A stretch of 24,602 nt of DNA from UBA3855 sp964472035. GTDB lineage: Bacteria; Bacillota; Clostridia; Oscillospirales; Ruminococcaceae. The position numbers and the translations under genes are program-made. The DNA is taken from assembly GCA_964472035.1 (NCBI GenBank), contig CAYYIT010000036.1:1-24602 (forward strand). Direction: 5' to 3'. Positions 13,686-21,099 of this stretch are shown here, in pieces (position 1 is the stretch's first letter; every line of letters begins with the position of its first letter). The notes below the pieces were generated by a model. The model searched no databases, was not told the origin of the DNA, and worked only from the letters and a program-made list of their open reading frames with translations.

Positions 13686-14798
13686 TTAGTCCCAGGAAGG
13701 CGTACCGCCGGTGCCTTCCACAGCTGCATAATACAGCACCTTGGAAGCGTCGCTTGCATCTACCATGCCGTCCCGATTGACATCGCCGGCTGTGAGCTGG
13801 GTGCCCATGAGCGTACCGCTGCCGCCGGCACCGATATCCGCTGCATGCTGAAGGATGAAGGAAGCATCGGTCGCATCCACAGCACCGCTGCCGTCCACGT
13901 CACCGGTCATCAGCTCCGCAGTCACTGCCAGAATCGCATCCGCGATCCATGCATGGCCGGAGGCATTGGGGTTCATGTCCAGCTCGTCAAGATTCACATA
14001 CTGGTAAGCATAGCCCTTGAAACCGGCATGGACGTCGATCACATCGAAGCCGTAGGTCTCCGCCATCTGGTTCAGAGAATGGTTGACGGAACCGCTCTGG
14101 CTGTCATTGAGGTTATTGCTGACGGTATTGCAGATGGTGGAATACGCCATCTTGCGGTTTGCGGTCAGATCGTTCAGGTTCTCGATGGTATCGATGCAGT
14201 TATAAACGTTGGTGCAGACGATCTGTGCATCGCTGTAAGCAGAGAGCTTTTCGCCGAGCGCCTGCATATTCTCCGCAGCAGCTGCGCGCTTGGACTTCAT
14301 CGCATAGGTAAGATCGGACGCATAGGTCTGCAGGTCGGACTCGCCCACGCCGTAATCGGCCAGCTGTGCGGTGAAGACATCTGCAAATCTTGCAAAGCCG
14401 AACTTATCCATGAAGCCCCATGCGGTATCCATAAAGGCATCCATGGTATCGTGAAGGCCTACGCTCACGATGATAATATCGGCCTCTGCCAGTGCCTGCT
14501 GCACATCTGCCTCGTCCATCGTTGCGATCACATCCGTGATGGTGTATGCATCCGCCGCAAATGTCTGCATGCTCGCGCCGAGGCCCTCAGCTACGAGATC
14601 GGCATAGCTCTTGTCCAGGTAGGTGGTTTCGAATTCGCCGTCCGCATTTCTGACGATCTGCGCACCGGTCACGGTGCTGTCACCGAGGACAACGATCTTC
14701 TTTGCTTCTTCCTCCGCGGATACGGAAACCGCACCGGCGGACAATGTCATCACTGCTGCCAGCATAGCTGCTGCGCACTGTCTGAATGTTCTGTTCAT
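13686..14798 (-). CDS. Secreted SGNH/GDSL-fold protein with C-terminal dockerin
   Basis: This is a 370-residue protein. Residues 1-28 are a signal peptide (VSVSA-EE). Residues 33-297 have an SGNH hydrolase fold: block I VVLGDSTVTG with Ser41, and block III region VSVGLHD (111-117), where the usual Asn is His. The block V region DMNPNASGHAWIAD (274-287) has Asn276 where the catalytic His of DxHPN is expected; His282 is the usual following His of GH. Residues 298-361 are a dockerin with two canonical calcium loops, DVDGSGAVDATD and DVNRDGMVDASD. Family members are carbohydrate or lipid esterases. Activity here is doubtful unless another His serves. GGAGG lies 7 bases before the ATG. The dockerin suggests attachment to a cohesin scaffold, not necessarily the cohesin in this window. 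Confidence 0.82.
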   Translation of the reverse strand: MNRTFRQCAAAMLAAVMTLSAGAVSVSAEEEAKKIVVLGDSTVTGAQIVRNADGEFETTYLDKSYADLVAEGLGASMQTFAADAYTITDVIATMDEADVQQALAEADIIIVSVGLHDTMDAFMDTAWGFMDKFGFARFADVFTAQLADYGVGESDLQTYASDLTYAMKSKRAAAAENMQALGEKLSAYSDAQIVCTNVYNCIDTIENLNDLTANRKMAYSTICNTVSNNLNDSQSGSVNHSLNQMAETYGFDVIDVHAGFKGYAYQYVNLDELDMNPNASGHAWIADAILAVTAELMTGDVDGSGAVDATDASFILQHAADIGAGGSGTLMGTQLTAGDVNRDGMVDASDASKVLYYAAVEGTGGTPSWD

Positions 14799-14859
14799 TT
14801 CATACCTCCATTAGTATCTGTATTTCATCCTTATCTTTTTCGGCAGACGCCTTGCTTCT

Positions 14860-14888
14860 ATTGTATAACAAACTGCCGCCCTTGTCAA
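14860..14888 (-). promoter_or_regulatory. Promoter of the SGNH-dockerin gene, inside the corA terminator
   Basis: The minus strand reads TTGACA (14888-14883), 17 bases, then TACAAT (14865-14860). The -35 hexamer sits in the loop of the hairpin at 14875-14904. The leader is about 55 bases. Confidence 0.8.
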
Positions 14889-14904
14889 GAGACAGCAGGG
14901 CGGC
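14875..14904 (-). terminator. Terminator after corA
   Basis: GCCGCCCT (14875-14882) and AGGGCGGC (14897-14904) form an 8-bp stem around a 14-base loop. The minus strand continues AGTTTGTT. It lies 51 bases after the corA stop. Confidence 0.65.
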
Positions 14905-14954
14905 TTATGGTTGTATTTGTTCCCATTTTACGAAAAATCTTCCGGGATGGCACA

Positions 14955-15884
14955 CTATTTGTACTTTTTATTGCGCAGCAGGATGAACGCCACGATCAGC
15001 GTCACGACAATGGAAAGCATCGTCGGGAACCAGGTCTGTGCAATGGGAAGTCCGCTGGTGTTCATGCCGTAGAAGCTGAAGATCATGGTCGGGATCGCCA
15101 TGATGATGGTGACAACGGTCAATCTCCACATGACGTAGTTCATGTTGTTGGAGATCACGGATGCGAACGCCTCGACCATACTCGACAGAATGCCGGAGTA
15201 GATATGGCTCATCTCGATCGCCTGGCGCACCTCGATGAGGACGTCCTCAAGAAGATCCTGATCCTCCTCATAGAGCTTGATGGTTCGGCCGCGCAGGAGC
15301 TTTTCGATGGTGACTTCGTTCGCCTTCAGGGAGGTGGAGAAGTACACGAGGGATTTTTCCAGCTCGAGCATCTGCACGAGTTCCTTGTTCTTCATGGCGC
15401 CGCTGAGCTTCTGCTCCATGATGTGCGAGGTCTTGTCGATCTGCTTCAGGTCCTGCAGATAAACGGCAGTGATGCGCAGCAAAAGCTGCATGACAAAACG
15501 GGTCTTCATGCGTGTCTGCACGCCGCGGACAACGCCCTCCGCCATATCGCGGAGCACCCGGCTTTCCTTCAGGGAAATGGTAAATACGTACTCATCGGTA
15601 ATGATAATGCCGAGGGGCACGGTAAAGAAGAGGATGGTCTCCTCGGTCTGGATCTCGGATACGGCTGTATCGACGATGATCAGCGTCTGGTCATCCTCGC
15701 GCTCGATACGGGACGACTCCTCTTCGTCGAGGGAGGAGCGGATGAAGCCGCTGTCCAGTCCGTAGCGTTCGATCAGCTGTTGGATCTCCTGTGCCGTCGG
15801 ATCCACAACGGAGATCCAGCAGCCCGGCACGGGGGAATCCACCTGTCTGACGCAGTTATCCTGCGTCTGATAGAAATGAATCAT
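14955..15884 (-). CDS. corA: CorA-family divalent metal (magnesium) transporter
   Basis: This is a 309-residue protein. A soluble alpha/beta N-terminal domain (1-120) is followed by long helices (about 125-250) that form the funnel. TM1 is at 254-271, the signature YGMN is at 272-275, and TM2 is at 284-304, ending with basic NKKYK. CorA proteins form pentameric channels for Mg2+, sometimes Co2+ or Ni2+, gated by intracellular Mg2+. The length is typical. The ribosome-binding site AAAGGCGG is modest and can be masked by pairing in the leader. The leader also encodes a short peptide ending 15 bases before this ATG. Confidence 0.93.
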   Translation of the reverse strand: MIHFYQTQDNCVRQVDSPVPGCWISVVDPTAQEIQQLIERYGLDSGFIRSSLDEEESSRIEREDDQTLIIVDTAVSEIQTEETILFFTVPLGIIITDEYVFTISLKESRVLRDMAEGVVRGVQTRMKTRFVMQLLLRITAVYLQDLKQIDKTSHIMEQKLSGAMKNKELVQMLELEKSLVYFSTSLKANEVTIEKLLRGRTIKLYEEDQDLLEDVLIEVRQAIEMSHIYSGILSSMVEAFASVISNNMNYVMWRLTVVTIIMAIPTMIFSFYGMNTSGLPIAQTWFPTMLSIVVTLIVAFILLRNKKYK

Positions 15885-15889
15885 GATGA

Positions 15890-15928
15890 TGCCGCCTTTC
15901 TATGCTGACGGCACACGGATGCCGTCAG
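15890..15928 (-). promoter_or_regulatory. Two mutually exclusive hairpins in the corA leader
   Basis: Hairpin A pairs CTGACGGCA (RNA 15928-15920) with TGCCGTCAG (15913-15905) around a 6-base loop. Hairpin B pairs TGCCGTC (15913-15907) with GGCGGCA (15896-15890), seven pairs including one G-U, around a 10-base loop. B covers the corA ribosome-binding site. Both use the same central arm, so only one can form at a time. The 5' arm of A lies within the leader-peptide codons. Confidence 0.5.
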
Positions 15929-15965
15929 GTTTGTGATTCGCTCGCCCGTACGGGTCCGTACTCAT
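15900..15965 (-). CDS. Putative 21-residue leader peptide upstream of corA
   Basis: An ATG at 15965 follows a near-perfect Shine-Dalgarno site GGAGGTGA at good spacing, stronger than the corA site itself. The frame runs 21 codons, starting MSTDPYGRANHKPDG, and ends with TAG at 15902-15900, 15 bases before the corA ATG. It lies inside the leader transcribed from the promoter at 16026-16054. It has no membrane segment and is fairly rich in Pro, Gly and charged residues. Codons 4-7 overlap the palindrome CCCGTACGGG (15945-15954). Codons 13-20 span hairpin A, so a translating ribosome would open it. Its role is inferred from layout only. It could be a Mg2+- or translation-responsive attenuator, comparable in concept to leader ORFs of mgtA and corA in enterobacteria. 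Confidence 0.5.
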   Translation of the reverse strand: MSTDPYGRANHKPDGIRVPSA

Positions 15966-16025
15966 GGAATTCACCTCCGGTGATCAGGATGTTCAGCTGC
16001 CTGCGATCGGGCATACTCTTTTATT

Positions 16026-16054
16026 ATTATAGCAGATTTTCGCGTGCTTGGCAA
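16026..16054 (-). promoter_or_regulatory. corA promoter
   Basis: The minus strand reads TTGCCA (16054-16049), 17 bases, then TATAAT (16031-16026). The start near 16019 gives a leader of about 135 bases. It is divergent from the pth promoter, with about 75 bases between the two -35 boxes. Confidence 0.75.
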
Positions 16055-16129
16055 CTGTTTTTCTGCAAGTTTCTGAAAAAAATTTCGATGGGATGACAAA
16101 TCCTGACAAAAACACGCCGAACTTCTCTC

Positions 16130-16158
16130 TTGCAAAACGCAGAAAACTGTGCTATAAT
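16130..16158 (+). promoter_or_regulatory. pth-mfd promoter
   Basis: TTGCAA (16130-16135), 17 bases, then TATAAT (16153-16158). The predicted start near 16165 gives a leader of about 80 bases. Confidence 0.8.
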
Positions 16159-16177
16159 AGTAGCAATAGATGCAATG

Positions 16178-16221
16178 GGGCGGTGCAGCAATGTACCGCC
16201 CGGAATTGCTGTGCATTTTTT
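16178..16221 (+). promoter_or_regulatory. Candidate transcription attenuator in the pth leader
   Basis: The terminator-like hairpin pairs GTGCAGCAAT (16183-16192) with ATTGCTGTGC (16205-16214), ten pairs with two G-U, and is followed by A and six T (16216-16221). The alternative hairpin GGGCGGT/ACCGCCC (16178-16184 with 16195-16201) shares bases 16183-16184 and places the rest of the terminator arm in its loop. The two conflict. The T run ends 25 bases before the pth ATG. Confidence 0.45.
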
Positions 16222-16245
16222 CAGAAACGAAAGGAATACAAATTT

Positions 16246-16872
16246 ATGGGAATTATGGAAATCTTCGCGCAGCTCTCTGCGGAAAACGAGCGAAAGGGCG
16301 GCAAGCCCCAGTGGCTGATCGTCGGCCTCGGCAATCCGGGACTGGTATATGAGACCACGCGCCACAACGCCGGCTTCATGACGATCGACAGACTCGCAAA
16401 GGAACACAGCACCGACGTGACCCGCATGAAATTCAAGGCATACTGCGGCGACGTGGTGCTTGGCGGACAGCGCTGCCTGCTCCTCAAGCCGAACACCTAC
16501 ATGAACAACAGCGGCGAAGCCGTCGAGGCTGCCATGCAGTTCTACAAGCTGGACATCGACCATGTGATCGTGGTCTACGATGACATCTCCCTCGATCCCG
16601 GCAAGCTCCGCATCCGCCGCAAGGGCAGTGACGGCGGCCACAACGGCATCAAGAGCATCATCGCGCTGACCGGCTCGCAGGATTTTGCACGCATCAAGGT
16701 CGGTGTCGGCAAGAAGCCCCACAAGGACTACAACCTCGCCGACTGGGTGCTTTCCAAATTCACAAAGGCCGAAATGGAGCAGATGGAGGTCTCCTGCCAG
16801 AATGCCTGCAAGGCGCTGGAGCTGATGGTACAGGGAAAGACCGACGCTGCCATGAACCAATTCAACGCATAA
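16246..16872 (+). CDS. pth: Peptidyl-tRNA hydrolase
   Basis: This is a 208-residue enzyme that cleaves peptidyl-tRNA released from stalled ribosomes, recycling tRNA. Family residues are visible: VGLGNPG with Asn30, TTRHNAGF with catalytic His40, TYMNNSG with Met86, VYDDISL with the Asp pair 112-113, and GGHNGI with Asn133. The start at 16246 follows AAAGGA by 10 bases. The first 20 residues or so, before QWLIVGLGNPG, extend beyond the usual N-terminus, and a later ATG at 16255 is possible. Reading upstream in frame to 16048 would cross the promoter and is rejected. mfd begins 10 bases after the stop, so the two form an operon. Confidence 0.95.
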   Translation: MGIMEIFAQLSAENERKGGKPQWLIVGLGNPGLVYETTRHNAGFMTIDRLAKEHSTDVTRMKFKAYCGDVVLGGQRCLLLKPNTYMNNSGEAVEAAMQFYKLDIDHVIVVYDDISLDPGKLRIRRKGSDGGHNGIKSIIALTGSQDFARIKVGVGKKPHKDYNLADWVLSKFTKAEMEQMEVSCQNACKALELMVQGKTDAAMNQFNA

Positions 16873-16882
16873 TGGGTGAATC

Positions 16883-19800
16883 ATGAATTTCTTTACACAA
16901 ACCTTTTCCGAACTCTACGACTGGGAACGGCTCTGCAACGCGCTCGATGAGGGTGAGGTCCCCGTCTGCGTGACGGGACTTTCCGCGATCCACAAGGCGC
17001 AGCTGACGCTGACACTCTCGGAACGCAACTCGCCGGCCGTCCTCCTGCTCACCGGCACGGAGGCGGACGCGATCAAGCTCTGCGATGACATCAACGCCAT
17101 GGCAGGGACACCGGTCGCCATGCATTATCCGGCAAAGGAGCTGCTGTTTTCCTCCGCGGAGAGCAAATCCGCAGAATACGAGCATCAGCGGCTCCATGTG
17201 CTTTCCGCGGTGACGCGGGGCGAGATCCGCATCGTCACTGCCGGTGTGGAAGCTGCCCTGCAGCCGACGCTGCCGCCGGAGATCCTGCGCACCTCCCACA
17301 TTCCGTTGGAGCTGGGCGGCTCGGTCGATCTGAAGACGCTGACGCAGCAGCTCATCCGCAGCGGCTATACCAGAAGCGATAATGTCGAAGGCAAGGGACA
17401 GTTTTCGGTGCGCGGCTCGATCGTGGATATCTTCCCCGTGCAGCTGGGTGTGCCCGTCCGCATGGAGCTGTGGGATGATGAGGTGGACACCCTCTCCTTC
17501 TTCGATCCGGAGACGCAGCGGCGCACGGACAGCGTGGACAGCATCGTGATCTCCCCCGCTGCCGAGATCCTCTTTGATCCGGTGGAGCTGACGGAAAAGA
17601 TCCGCAGCTTTTCCGCAAAGGTACGCGGCAAGCGCACGGAGGCGATCCGTTCCCATCTTGAACATGATATCGAACGCCTTGAGGCAGGGCTCGGACTTGC
17701 CAACAGCGACAAATACTATTCCCTCCTCTACCAGCACACCGTCCTCACGGATTATGTAATGGGACCGGTGGTGCTGTGCGAATTCACGGACATTGCAAAG
17801 CACGCGCAGAACCTTTCCGCGCAGCACCGTGAAGATCTGCAGATCCTGTTCGACGACGGCATCCTCTGCAAGGGACTGGACGGGAACCTTCTCGATTTTC
17901 CGGCACTGCAGGCCATTCTGGAGCAGCGCAGCTGCATTTATCTGAGCCAGTTCCTGCAGAGCAGCGAACGCATCCCCTTCCGCAAGATCATCAGCATGGA
18001 GGCACTCCAGAACGCGACCTGGGGCGGCGAGATCCGCCAGCTGCTGGAAGATCTCAACGAATACACCTCGCAGAAATACCGCGTGGTACTGGCGGCAGGA
18101 AGTGAAAAGACGCTGCCGATCCTGATGAACGACCTGCAGGAAAGCGGCATCCGCTGCTCCATCGCGCAGGAGGATGACCTTTGTCCGCCCGGTGCAGTCC
18201 TGCTGACGGCACGCAGCATCAGCGGCGGCTTTGCCTATCCCGAGAACAAAACTGCACTCATCGTGCAGACCAAGATGCACGCGGCAAAAAAACGCCGTCC
18301 GAAGCACAAGGCCGGCATGGAGATCCGCACGCTTGCCGATCTGCATCCGGGAGATCTGGTGGTACACGCCATGCACGGCGTCGGCAGATTCCTCGGCATC
18401 CACAAGCTGGAGATGGAGGGCATTGCGAAGGACTACATCACCATCCAGTACGCCGGCAGCGAGAAGCTCTATGTTCCGGTCACACAGCTCGATCTGGTGT
18501 CACGGTACATCGGTGCACAGGATGAGGGCACGGTGAAGCTCAACCGTCTCTCCTCCCCCCAGTGGCAGAAGACCTGCAGCAACGTCCGCAAGGCGGTCCG
18601 CGACATGGCGGAGGAGCTGATGAAGCTCTACGCCAAGCGCGAACAGACCGAGGGCTATGCCTTCTTTCCGGATGACGAGATCCAGCGGAATTTCGAGGAA
18701 CGCTTCCCCTATGCCGAGACGGATGACCAGCTGCAGAGCATTGCCGAGATCAAAAACGACATGGAACGGCAGCGTCCGATGGACAGACTGCTCTGCGGCG
18801 ACGTGGGCTTCGGCAAGACCGAGGTTGCCTTCCGTGCGGCGATGAAATGCGTCCTGAGCAACCGGCAGTGCGCCATCCTGACACCGACGACGGTGCTGGC
18901 ATTGCAGCATTACCGCACGGCACTCAAACGCTTTGACCGGATGCCCGTCCGGATCGAAATGCTCTCGCGTTTCCGCACGCCGAAGGAGCAGAAGAAGATC
19001 CTCGAGGATCTGAAAAAAGGCAAGATCGATATCATCATCGGCACACACCGCATCGTCCAGAAGGACGTGGAATTCCACGCACTCGGGCTTGCGGTCATTG
19101 ACGAGGAGCAGCGCTTCGGTGTGGCACACAAGGAAAAATTCAAGGAGATCTTTGCCGGTATCGATGTGCTGACGCTCTCGGCGACACCAATTCCGAGAAC
19201 GCTGAACATGGCACTTTCCGGCATCCGCGACATGTCCGTACTGGCCGATCCTCCGCAGGATCGCTATCCGGTGCAGACCTATGTGACGGAATACCAGGAG
19301 GGCGTGGTGATGCAGGCGATCACCCGCGAGCTGAAGCGCGGCGGTCAGGTCTACTACATCCACAACCGCATTGACACGATCATGCACTGTGCGGCAAGGA
19401 TCCAGAATCTCTTTCCGGATGCGAGGATCGCCGTGGCACACGGCAGGCTCAGCGAGGACGAAATGTCCGACATCTGGCAGCAGGTGGTGGAGGGCGAAAC
19501 GGATATCCTCATCTGCACGACCATCATTGAAACCGGCGTGGATGTGGCGAACGCCAACACCCTGATCATCGAGGATTCCGACCGGCTGGGACTGAGCCAG
19601 CTCTACCAGCTGCGCGGAAGAGTCGGACGCTCGAACCGGCGTGCCTACGCGTACTTCATGTTCAAGCGCGACAAGGTCCTCACCGAGGTTGCCGCAAAGC
19701 GTCTGGAAGCGATGCGCGAATTCACACAGTTCGGCAGCGGCTTCCGCATTGCGATGCGCGATCTGGAGATCCGCGGTGCCGGCAGCATTCTCGGCGGCAG

Positions 19801-20335
19801 GCAGCACGGACACATGGAGACCGTCGGTTACGACATGTACATGCAGATGCTGAACGAAGCCATCGCCGAGGTCAAGGGCGAGCCGATCCAGCGCGCATCG
19901 ACCTGCACGGTGGACATCCAGATCGAAGCGTACATTCCGGAGGAGTACATCGAAAGCACCTCCTCGAGGATCGATATGTACCGCAAGATCGCTACTGTCC
20001 GCGACGAGGAAGACGAATCCGAGCTGATCGACGAGATCATCGACCGCTACGGCGAGCCGCCGAAGGCGATCATCGGACTGATCACGGTTTCCCTTGTGCG
20101 CAATATGGCGGCATCGATGGGCATTACGGAGATCACGCAGCGTTCGGGAAGCCTGCAATTCTACATCGAATCTCCCGAGCCGGAACAGATCGCGGCGCTC
20201 TCCGGCAAATATGGCAGGCGGATCCTCTTCTCCTGCGTGGATAAGCCGTTCATCGGCGTCAGACTCCTGCCGAACCAGAAGGCAGCGGATCTGATGCAGG
20301 AGGTCATTTCCACGATGAAGCAGGCACTTTCATAA
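16883..20335 (+). CDS. mfd: Transcription-repair coupling factor Mfd
   Basis: This is a 1150-residue, full-length DNA translocase that removes RNA polymerase stalled at lesions and recruits UvrA. The N-terminal UvrB-like region (about 1-350) includes GKGQFSVRGSIVDIFPV. The RNA polymerase-interacting domain lies near 485-545 (PGDLVVHAMHGVGRFLGI). The helicase core has Walker A GDVGFGKTE (639-647), the DEEQ box (740-743), SATPIPRT, and GRVGRSNRRAYAYF late in the second RecA lobe. The TRG-type region and the C-terminal UvrA-interaction domain (about 1000-1110) follow. The ATG lies 10 bases after pth, with GGGTGA as a weak ribosome-binding site, so coupling with pth is likely. A good terminator follows. 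Confidence 0.97.
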   Translation: MNFFTQTFSELYDWERLCNALDEGEVPVCVTGLSAIHKAQLTLTLSERNSPAVLLLTGTEADAIKLCDDINAMAGTPVAMHYPAKELLFSSAESKSAEYEHQRLHVLSAVTRGEIRIVTAGVEAALQPTLPPEILRTSHIPLELGGSVDLKTLTQQLIRSGYTRSDNVEGKGQFSVRGSIVDIFPVQLGVPVRMELWDDEVDTLSFFDPETQRRTDSVDSIVISPAAEILFDPVELTEKIRSFSAKVRGKRTEAIRSHLEHDIERLEAGLGLANSDKYYSLLYQHTVLTDYVMGPVVLCEFTDIAKHAQNLSAQHREDLQILFDDGILCKGLDGNLLDFPALQAILEQRSCIYLSQFLQSSERIPFRKIISMEALQNATWGGEIRQLLEDLNEYTSQKYRVVLAAGSEKTLPILMNDLQESGIRCSIAQEDDLCPPGAVLLTARSISGGFAYPENKTALIVQTKMHAAKKRRPKHKAGMEIRTLADLHPGDLVVHAMHGVGRFLGIHKLEMEGIAKDYITIQYAGSEKLYVPVTQLDLVSRYIGAQDEGTVKLNRLSSPQWQKTCSNVRKAVRDMAEELMKLYAKREQTEGYAFFPDDEIQRNFEERFPYAETDDQLQSIAEIKNDMERQRPMDRLLCGDVGFGKTEVAFRAAMKCVLSNRQCAILTPTTVLALQHYRTALKRFDRMPVRIEMLSRFRTPKEQKKILEDLKKGKIDIIIGTHRIVQKDVEFHALGLAVIDEEQRFGVAHKEKFKEIFAGIDVLTLSATPIPRTLNMALSGIRDMSVLADPPQDRYPVQTYVTEYQEGVVMQAITRELKRGGQVYYIHNRIDTIMHCAARIQNLFPDARIAVAHGRLSEDEMSDIWQQVVEGETDILICTTIIETGVDVANANTLIIEDSDRLGLSQLYQLRGRVGRSNRRAYAYFMFKRDKVLTEVAAKRLEAMREFTQFGSGFRIAMRDLEIRGAGSILGGRQHGHMETVGYDMYMQMLNEAIAEVKGEPIQRASTCTVDIQIEAYIPEEYIESTSSRIDMYRKIATVRDEEDESELIDEIIDRYGEPPKAIIGLITVSLVRNMAASMGITEITQRSGSLQFYIESPEPEQIAALSGKYGRRILFSCVDKPFIGVRLLPNQKAADLMQEVISTMKQALS

Positions 20336-20341
20336 AATAGT

Positions 20342-20378
20342 AAAAGCCTGGGAAGCATTTCTGCTTCTCAGGCTTTTT
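20342..20378. terminator. Bidirectional terminator between convergent mfd and the hypothetical gene
   Basis: AAAAGCCTG-G-GAAGC (20342-20356) pairs with GCTTC-T-CAGGCTTTT (20363-20377). T runs follow on the plus strand, and TTTTACTATTTTA on the minus strand. It lies 6 bases past the mfd stop and 11 before the opposing stop. Confidence 0.85.
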
Positions 20379-20388
20379 CGATGTTACA

Positions 20389-21099
20389 CTATTTCTCAAA
20401 AGGAATACATCCGCATTCCAGATAGAATTCTTCATCAAGCAGCTGCGCGCCGTTGGCCTTCGCCGCACGGACAGCCGTCCTGTCATACATCTCATAATCT
20501 TCAATGATGATCGGTATTTTCACGCCAAAGCGTGCTTCCGTCACACCTTCTGCATGGATCTGCATCACCGCAAGTACGGCAAGATCGTAGATCAAATCCT
20601 CCACGCCGTCATCATCCTCATTCAGATCGATGCCCTTTGCCGCAAGCCATGCCGCCATGGCATCGCCTGGGAAATTGCTGAAATAGTGTTCCTTCCAATT
20701 TACAAAATTCCATGGAGAATCGCTGCTGGTTCCCCCTTCCTCGCAAGCCCTTGTCTGGTAGGCAAACCAGAGATCGCCGGAGGCCTTCATCTGCGCATCA
20801 AATGCCGTATGATAGCAGACACGCATCTTATTTACATCCGCATCGGGAATTGCTGCGATCGTCTCCTTCAGCCACACGATCATCTGCTGAACAAAGGCTT
20901 CGTCAGCTTCGTCCTCTGCCTGCGGCTGGTAGTCTGCCAGCTGTGCTGCAATGTCCACGGGTTCGATGCTCTCACCCATCATCTGCACAAGATTCTGGAA
21001 CTCAGCCATCTGCTGCGCATCCAGTTCCAGCCCCATCTGCTGAAAGATATCCATGCTCTGGTTCATTTTCTGATCAAAAAAATCCTTAAGATCCATCAT
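20389..21099 (-). CDS. Hypothetical protein
   Basis: This is a 236-residue, acidic, apparently soluble protein with no signal peptide or membrane segment. I do not recognise the family. Residues 1-40 look helical and Gln/Met-rich (FFDQKMNQSMDIFQQMGLEL). The central part has an aromatic-rich stretch (DLWFAYQTRACEE, WNFVNWKEHYFSNF), and the C-terminal part alternates short beta-like and helical segments. The ATG at 21099 overlaps the queH stop as ATGA, with GGAAGAG upstream, so it is translated with queH. A second ATG follows directly. It is the last gene of a three-gene operon, but nothing ties it to queuosine synthesis except position. Confidence 0.7.
   Translation of the reverse strand: MMDLKDFFDQKMNQSMDIFQQMGLELDAQQMAEFQNLVQMMGESIEPVDIAAQLADYQPQAEDEADEAFVQQMIVWLKETIAAIPDADVNKMRVCYHTAFDAQMKASGDLWFAYQTRACEEGGTSSDSPWNFVNWKEHYFSNFPGDAMAAWLAAKGIDLNEDDDGVEDLIYDLAVLAVMQIHAEGVTEARFGVKIPIIIEDYEMYDRTAVRAAKANGAQLLDEEFYLECGCIPFEK

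Noticed and set aside
13845..15908. A 687-codon plus-strand frame opposite the SGNH-dockerin and corA genes
   Set aside because: It spans two real genes and their intergenic promoter and terminator, and shows no family similarity.
15885..16019. M-box (ykoK) magnesium riboswitch in the corA leader
   Set aside because: The leader is too short and lacks the conserved M-box segments. Its structure is two small alternative hairpins plus a short open frame.
16048..16245. N-terminal extension of Pth by 66 residues
   Set aside because: It would cross the pth promoter and the leader hairpins, and the family N-terminus matches the start at 16246.
16862..20158. Two long minus-strand frames (513 and 552 codons) opposite mfd
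   Set aside because: mfd is full length with all motifs. The opposite frames are His/Arg/Asp-rich GC shadows without domains.
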